Positions 34,912 through 36,787 of a stretch of 36,787 nucleotides of DNA are shown in pieces. The position numbers and the translations under genes were made by a program. The notes below the pieces were generated by a model. That model searched no databases, had not been told where the DNA came from, and saw only the letters and a program-made list of their open reading frames with translations. Source of the DNA: a virus; the IMG/VR virus record IMGVR_UViG_3300047666_000417, positions 1-36,787 of that record; one strand, written 5' to 3'. How positions within the stretch are numbered: position 1 is the stretch's first letter; every line of letters begins with the position of its first letter.

Positions 34912-35295
34912 TTATTTTTTTAAAAGTTTTTGCTTTTTAATCTTAATTGCTCGTAAAACAGCCATCTGAGTATGCCCTGGATCAATAAAATTTAAAATCC
35001 ATACAATACCTTTACCTAACTTAGTTAAGTTACTAACAGCTTCATTTTTACCTAATACATAAGAGATCGTGTCATCTGGGTCACCAAATTGGTAAACCTT
35101 TTCTTTAACTAACCATTTATTAAAAACTGGTGCTCCAATAGTATTACCAGTTTGGTCTATTGATAAAGCATTAAAAAACATGTAGTCATTACGATTCTTA
35201 GCAAGAATTAAACCAAGTATAAACAATGCTGGTATTAATATCATTGCCATTATAGCTGCTACAATAAACAATACAAAACCTTGTATTTTTTTCAT
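34912..35295 (-). CDS. Small inner-membrane protein (127 aa)
   Basis: 127 residues from ATG 35295, which overlaps the previous stop (ATGA). An upstream in-frame ATG at 35352 is less likely because it would run 61 nt into the preceding gene. The start MKKIQGFVLFIVAAIMAMIL, then IPALFILGLILAKNRND gives one long or two tightly packed membrane helices (about 6-32). A mainly soluble part follows, and the end is very basic (LRAIKIKKQKLLKK). It is likely in the inner membrane with the tail in the cytoplasm. It could act in superinfection control or host membrane modification; nothing specific is recognised. Confidence 0.6.
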   Translation of the reverse strand: MKKIQGFVLFIVAAIMAMILIPALFILGLILAKNRNDYMFFNALSIDQTGNTIGAPVFNKWLVKEKVYQFGDPDDTISYVLGKNEAVSNLTKLGKGIVWILNFIDPGHTQMAVLRAIKIKKQKLLKK

Positions 35296-35561
35296 TTTGG
35301 ATTTTTTAGAAGATAAGTTCGTCGCTTCTCTCTCCCATCTGCAAATATCCAAGGTGACTTTAAAAATATATATCCTTCACCTGCTTGATTATCAAACTCT
35401 GTGTCATAATAATCTAAAAATGCTTTAACATCTTGTGGTAATGTAAGAGTAAGTTCCCATTTCTGACCTACTGGGTCGTCAAGCAGTGTAGCCTTACTAG
35501 CAAATGCTGGTGGAACCTTATTTACTATAACCTTTCTTGTGTATTGTCCTGATTGTGCCAT
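35292..35561 (-). CDS. Small hypothetical protein (89 aa)
   Basis: 89 residues and soluble. It begins MAQSGQYTRKVIVNKVPPAF; the middle is WELTLTLPQDVKAFLDYYDT (about 35-54), and it ends in a basic stretch (GREKRRTYLLKNPK). The alternating strands with one helix suggest a small alpha/beta fold. Start and stop are shared with its neighbours by 1 and 4 bases, so the four genes from 35981 to 34912 form one operon. Not recognised. Confidence 0.6.
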   Translation of the reverse strand: MAQSGQYTRKVIVNKVPPAFASKATLLDDPVGQKWELTLTLPQDVKAFLDYYDTEFDNQAGEGYIFLKSPWIFADGREKRRTYLLKNPK

Positions 35562-35839
35562 TAGTTTATAATTGACAAGTGAATATTTCTACCGTTAGGT
35601 CCCATATAAGAATAATCTAAAGCACTTTTTTCTTTTACTTCTGGTAAAGGAGTGTATAACACACCATATTTTGATTCAATATCTATAGATAAATAATTCT
35701 CTTCTTCTTTATCTAAAATTAAATGTATATCAGTACTATTAGGTGCATTATATTTACTGTTGTCTAATATAAAACTAGTAAACTGCTTTATATCTTTATA
35801 CTCAATCTTATGTGCTTTATTATCTATTATCAGTATCAT
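35561..35839 (-). CDS. Small hypothetical protein (92 aa)
   Basis: 92 residues beginning MILIIDNKAHKIEYKDIKQF. It is mixed alpha/beta, with acidic DKEEENYLSIDIESKYGVLY (about 45-64) and a final YSYMGPNGRNIHLSIIN-like strand. It has no membrane segment or known motif. The start overlaps the 53-residue gene by 20 nt. It is the second gene of the operon next to the divergent control region, so it is probably made together with the other small proteins there. Confidence 0.55.
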   Translation of the reverse strand: MILIIDNKAHKIEYKDIKQFTSFILDNSKYNAPNSTDIHLILDKEEENYLSIDIESKYGVLYTPLPEVKEKSALDYSYMGPNGRNIHLSIIN

Positions 35840-35981
35840 TTTTTTCTTCTAAATTAAAACAATTATAAATTAAACGTATTTCTTCTGTATAGTCAATAAT
35901 ACTTTTACCTTTAGGTCTACCACCATCACCAATAACTTCTGGTTCTGAATTATATTTAATCTTTATTATCTTGTTTTTCAT
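35820..35981 (-). CDS. 53-residue protein, first minus-strand gene of the divergent region
   Basis: ATG 35981 opens a 53-codon frame (MKNKIIKIKYNSEPEVIGDG at the start, then GRPKGKSIIDYTEEIRLIYN). The N-terminus is basic and the GRPKGKS stretch resembles an AT-hook core (GRP-K), so it may bind AT-rich DNA. The promoter box TATATTTG ends 4 nt upstream, making the message leaderless. It overlaps the next gene by 20 nt. It is short, but the promoter fit and the operon context support it. Confidence 0.55.
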   Translation of the reverse strand: MKNKIIKIKYNSEPEVIGDGGRPKGKSIIDYTEEIRLIYNCFNLEEKNDTDNR

Positions 35982-35985
35982 GTTG

Positions 35986-36017
35986 CAAATATACAACAAA
36001 AATATTTAATAAACAAA
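35986..36017 (-). promoter_or_regulatory. Leftward promoter of the divergent region
   Basis: Minus strand: TTTG (36017-36014), exactly 20 nt, then TATATTTG (35993-35986). ATG follows 4 nt later at 35981. This is a full match to the Bacteroidota consensus, with a predicted leaderless transcript. Confidence 0.75.
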
Positions 36018-36063
36018 CATGTAGAGTAATAATAAACTTTATTAGAAAATAAACATAAATAAA

Positions 36064-36095
36064 TTAGGAAATATGAATTATTCTTTGTAACTTTG
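36064..36095 (+). promoter_or_regulatory. Rightward promoter of the candidate structured RNA
   Basis: TAACTTTG (36088-36095) matches TAnnTTTG. Twenty nt upstream is TTAG (36064-36067), a one-base departure from TTTG. Transcription would start near 36100, at the beginning of the first stem of the RNA. The stretch 36018-36063 between the divergent promoters is AT-rich with no other signal that I can see. Confidence 0.55.
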
Positions 36096-36099
36096 CTAA

Positions 36100-36426
36100 G
36101 TAGTGAAGCGTATGCGGTAGCAGACGTCAACAACTACTGTCTGTTAAGACAAGTAGTATAGTCTTCACGATTGTTTAAGCCCAATATTATTTTAAAAATA
36201 ATAAAAAAATATTTATCAAAAAATCGTTGCACCGCCGTACCAAGGAGTCATAGACTCAAGGAAAGCTCGCTACCTGCAACAGAGAGGGTAACAGGTGAAA
36301 TACCCTCTCAACTTTTTAATTAAAACCAGATGCTTATGAAATACCAGAATTCAATGAAAGTCGAACTAGTATAAAAGGAGGTAATCAATCTAACTAAAAG
36401 GTCTAATTAATTTTAGACCTTTTTTC
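36100..36426 (+). ncRNA. Candidate structured non-coding RNA, about 330 nt
   Basis: This 330-nt stretch has no credible protein frame, is visibly less AT-rich than its surroundings, and is bounded by a promoter and an intrinsic terminator. Stems seen by eye are: GTGAAG 36103-36108 with CTTCAC 36163-36168; a 10-bp hairpin with one bulged A at 36133-36157; ACGATT 36167-36172 with AATCGT 36222-36227, enclosing an A/T hairpin; GTTGCA 36226-36231 with TGCAAC 36275-36280, enclosing GAGTC/GACTC (36245-36257); and a 9-bp hairpin at 36282-36309. GGTAGC (36116-36121) could pair with GCTACC (36269-36274), suggesting a pseudoknot. I do not recognise the class; it is not a tRNA or tmRNA. It could regulate host or phage expression, act at replication start, or be a ribozyme. 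Confidence 0.65.
36397..36426 (+). terminator. Intrinsic terminator of the structured RNA
   Basis: A 10-bp stem (AAAGGTCTAA 36397-36406 with TTAGACCTTT 36413-36422), a 6-nt loop and a T run to 36425. It is the clearest intrinsic terminator in the window, and its T tract runs directly into the next promoter. Confidence 0.85.
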
Positions 36427-36457
36427 TTGCATAAGTCCCTGATTTTACGTATCTTTG
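36427..36457 (+). promoter_or_regulatory. Rightward promoter of the plus-strand genes
   Basis: TTG (36427-36429), exactly 20 nt, then TATCTTTG (36450-36457). Only 3 nt separate it from ATG 36461, again a leaderless arrangement. Confidence 0.75.
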
Positions 36458-36460
36458 TAT

Positions 36461-36658
36461 ATGAATAAATTTAAAGATGTAAAATTAAGTAAATACGATA
36501 GTAATAGTAAAAGATTACCAGAACACAAAACGCTGTTATCATTTAATAATGACGGTGGTAATTATGCCTTTAATGACTGGTGGTATGAGATAGGATCAGA
36601 GTTATTTAATAATTGGTGTTTAAAAAATGAAGAATATAAATGCGAAGCTAGTAGTTAA
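36461..36658 (+). CDS. 65-residue protein, first rightward gene
   Basis: 65 residues from ATG 36461 (MNKFKDVKLSKYDSNSKRLP at the start). The N-terminus is basic and the second half aromatic (YAFNDWWYEIGSELFNNWCL). ATG 36461 is preferred over a TTG two codons upstream because the latter lies within the promoter box. It has no membrane segment. Being first after a strong promoter on the strand opposite to the virion genes, it is likely expressed early and could act on a host target. Family not recognised. Confidence 0.65.
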   Translation: MNKFKDVKLSKYDSNSKRLPEHKTLLSFNNDGGNYAFNDWWYEIGSELFNNWCLKNEEYKCEASS

Positions 36659-36669
36659 AAGATTTAAAA

Positions 36670-36787
36670 ATGAAAAATAAAGAAGTAATACGTAGAGATT
36701 GTTTAAATATAGCAGTCAATTTAAAACAAACATGTGGTGATATAAGAAATACAATTGAAATAGCTAAAGAGTTAGAAGATTATATTT
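36670..36787 (+). CDS. Small rightward protein (partial, C-terminus outside window)
   Basis: ATG 36670 opens a frame that stays open to the window edge: 39 codons seen, MKNKEVIRRDCLNIAVNLKQ, then TCGDIRNTIEIAKELEDYI. It is helical and charged. It begins 11 nt after the previous stop, consistent with one operon. Too little is visible to name it. Confidence 0.5.
   Translation, partial: MKNKEVIRRDCLNIAVNLKQTCGDIRNTIEIAKELEDYI

Noticed and set aside
35296-35352. Upstream start for the membrane protein (146 residues from ATG 35352)
   Set aside because: It would overlap the preceding gene by 61 nt with a non-hydrophobic extension; ATG 35295 gives an ATGA junction and a normal membrane N-terminus.
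36108-36125. Group II intron domain V-like fragment (CGTATGCGGT) and a group I-like TATAGTC near 36157
   Set aside because: No complementary arm, catalytic triad context, exon borders or reverse transcriptase nearby.
36255-36300. Resemblance to bacterial RNase P RNA (AAGGAAAG followed by GCAACAGAGAG and GGTGAAA)
   Set aside because: The short words and their order recall the RNase P core, but the 3' partner strand of helix P4 and the conserved AGAACCC-type segment are missing, and the spacing is far too short. Treated as chance or very distant at best.
36330-36374. 14-codon frame (MLMKYQNSMK...) inside the RNA, considered as a tmRNA-like tag
   Set aside because: No tRNA-like ends or CCA, no ribosome site or promoter at the right distance; very short open frames occur by chance in AT-rich DNA.

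Overview
The window is about 37 kb of an AT-rich, tightly packed tailed-phage genome. Gene content and order match the virion module of crAss-like phages (Crassvirales): TerL, an unusually long portal, an acidic scaffold-like protein and a crAss-type major capsid protein, then ring and connector proteins, a very large muzzle-like protein and a giant cargo-like protein. The host is most likely a member of the Bacteroidota, possibly an aquatic flavobacterium. The main reason is that several sites match the Bacteroidota sigma consensus TTG/TTTG-N20-TAnnTTTG, and that Shine-Dalgarno sequences are almost absent. TAA, TGA and TAG are all used as stops, so I see no recoding. I found no tRNA, CRISPR array, integrase or insertion sequence.

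Layout. Positions 1-35981 are read entirely from the minus strand (right to left); positions 36100-36787 are read from the plus strand. The divergent control region at about 35980-36460 holds promoters facing both ways and a roughly 330-nt candidate structured RNA with its own promoter and intrinsic terminator. In minus-strand order the genes are: (a) 35981-34912, four small proteins including a membrane protein; (b) 34867-31301, a second promoter and small proteins ending in a GroES-like protein and a full-length GroEL, closed by a complex hairpin; (c) 31197-27656, a possible TerS-like protein, a lipoprotein with an EF-hand/dockerin-like loop, and TerL; (d) 27574-22091, portal, scaffold and major capsid protein, followed by a terminator; (e) 22032-19202, three capsid or connector proteins and a terminator; (f) 19148-13515, fibre and appendage proteins, including a collagen-like fibre and an AbfB/lectin-like protein; (g) 13505-11755, the lysis cassette (two holin candidates, a PGRP-type amidase, two overlapping spanin-like genes); (h) 11678-9881, a metallophosphoesterase and small proteins, including a possible -1 frameshift pair; (i) 9823-1, ring protein, IHF-like protein, ring protein, muzzle, and the cargo-like protein that runs off the left edge.

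How the parts work together. The chaperonin pair is placed to fold virion proteins made from the same strand. TerL, portal, scaffold and capsid protein build and fill the head. The connector, ring, muzzle and cargo proteins form a podovirus-type tail and its ejected contents, and the fibres bind the cell surface. The lysis cassette opens the cell. The best candidates for new biology are the structured RNA, the recurring promoter that puts the transcription start at or next to ATG (leaderless mRNAs), the A_AAA_AAG frameshift candidate, the lipoprotein beside TerL, and the phage-borne chaperonin pair. All family assignments were made by eye from motifs and gene order; no database was searched.
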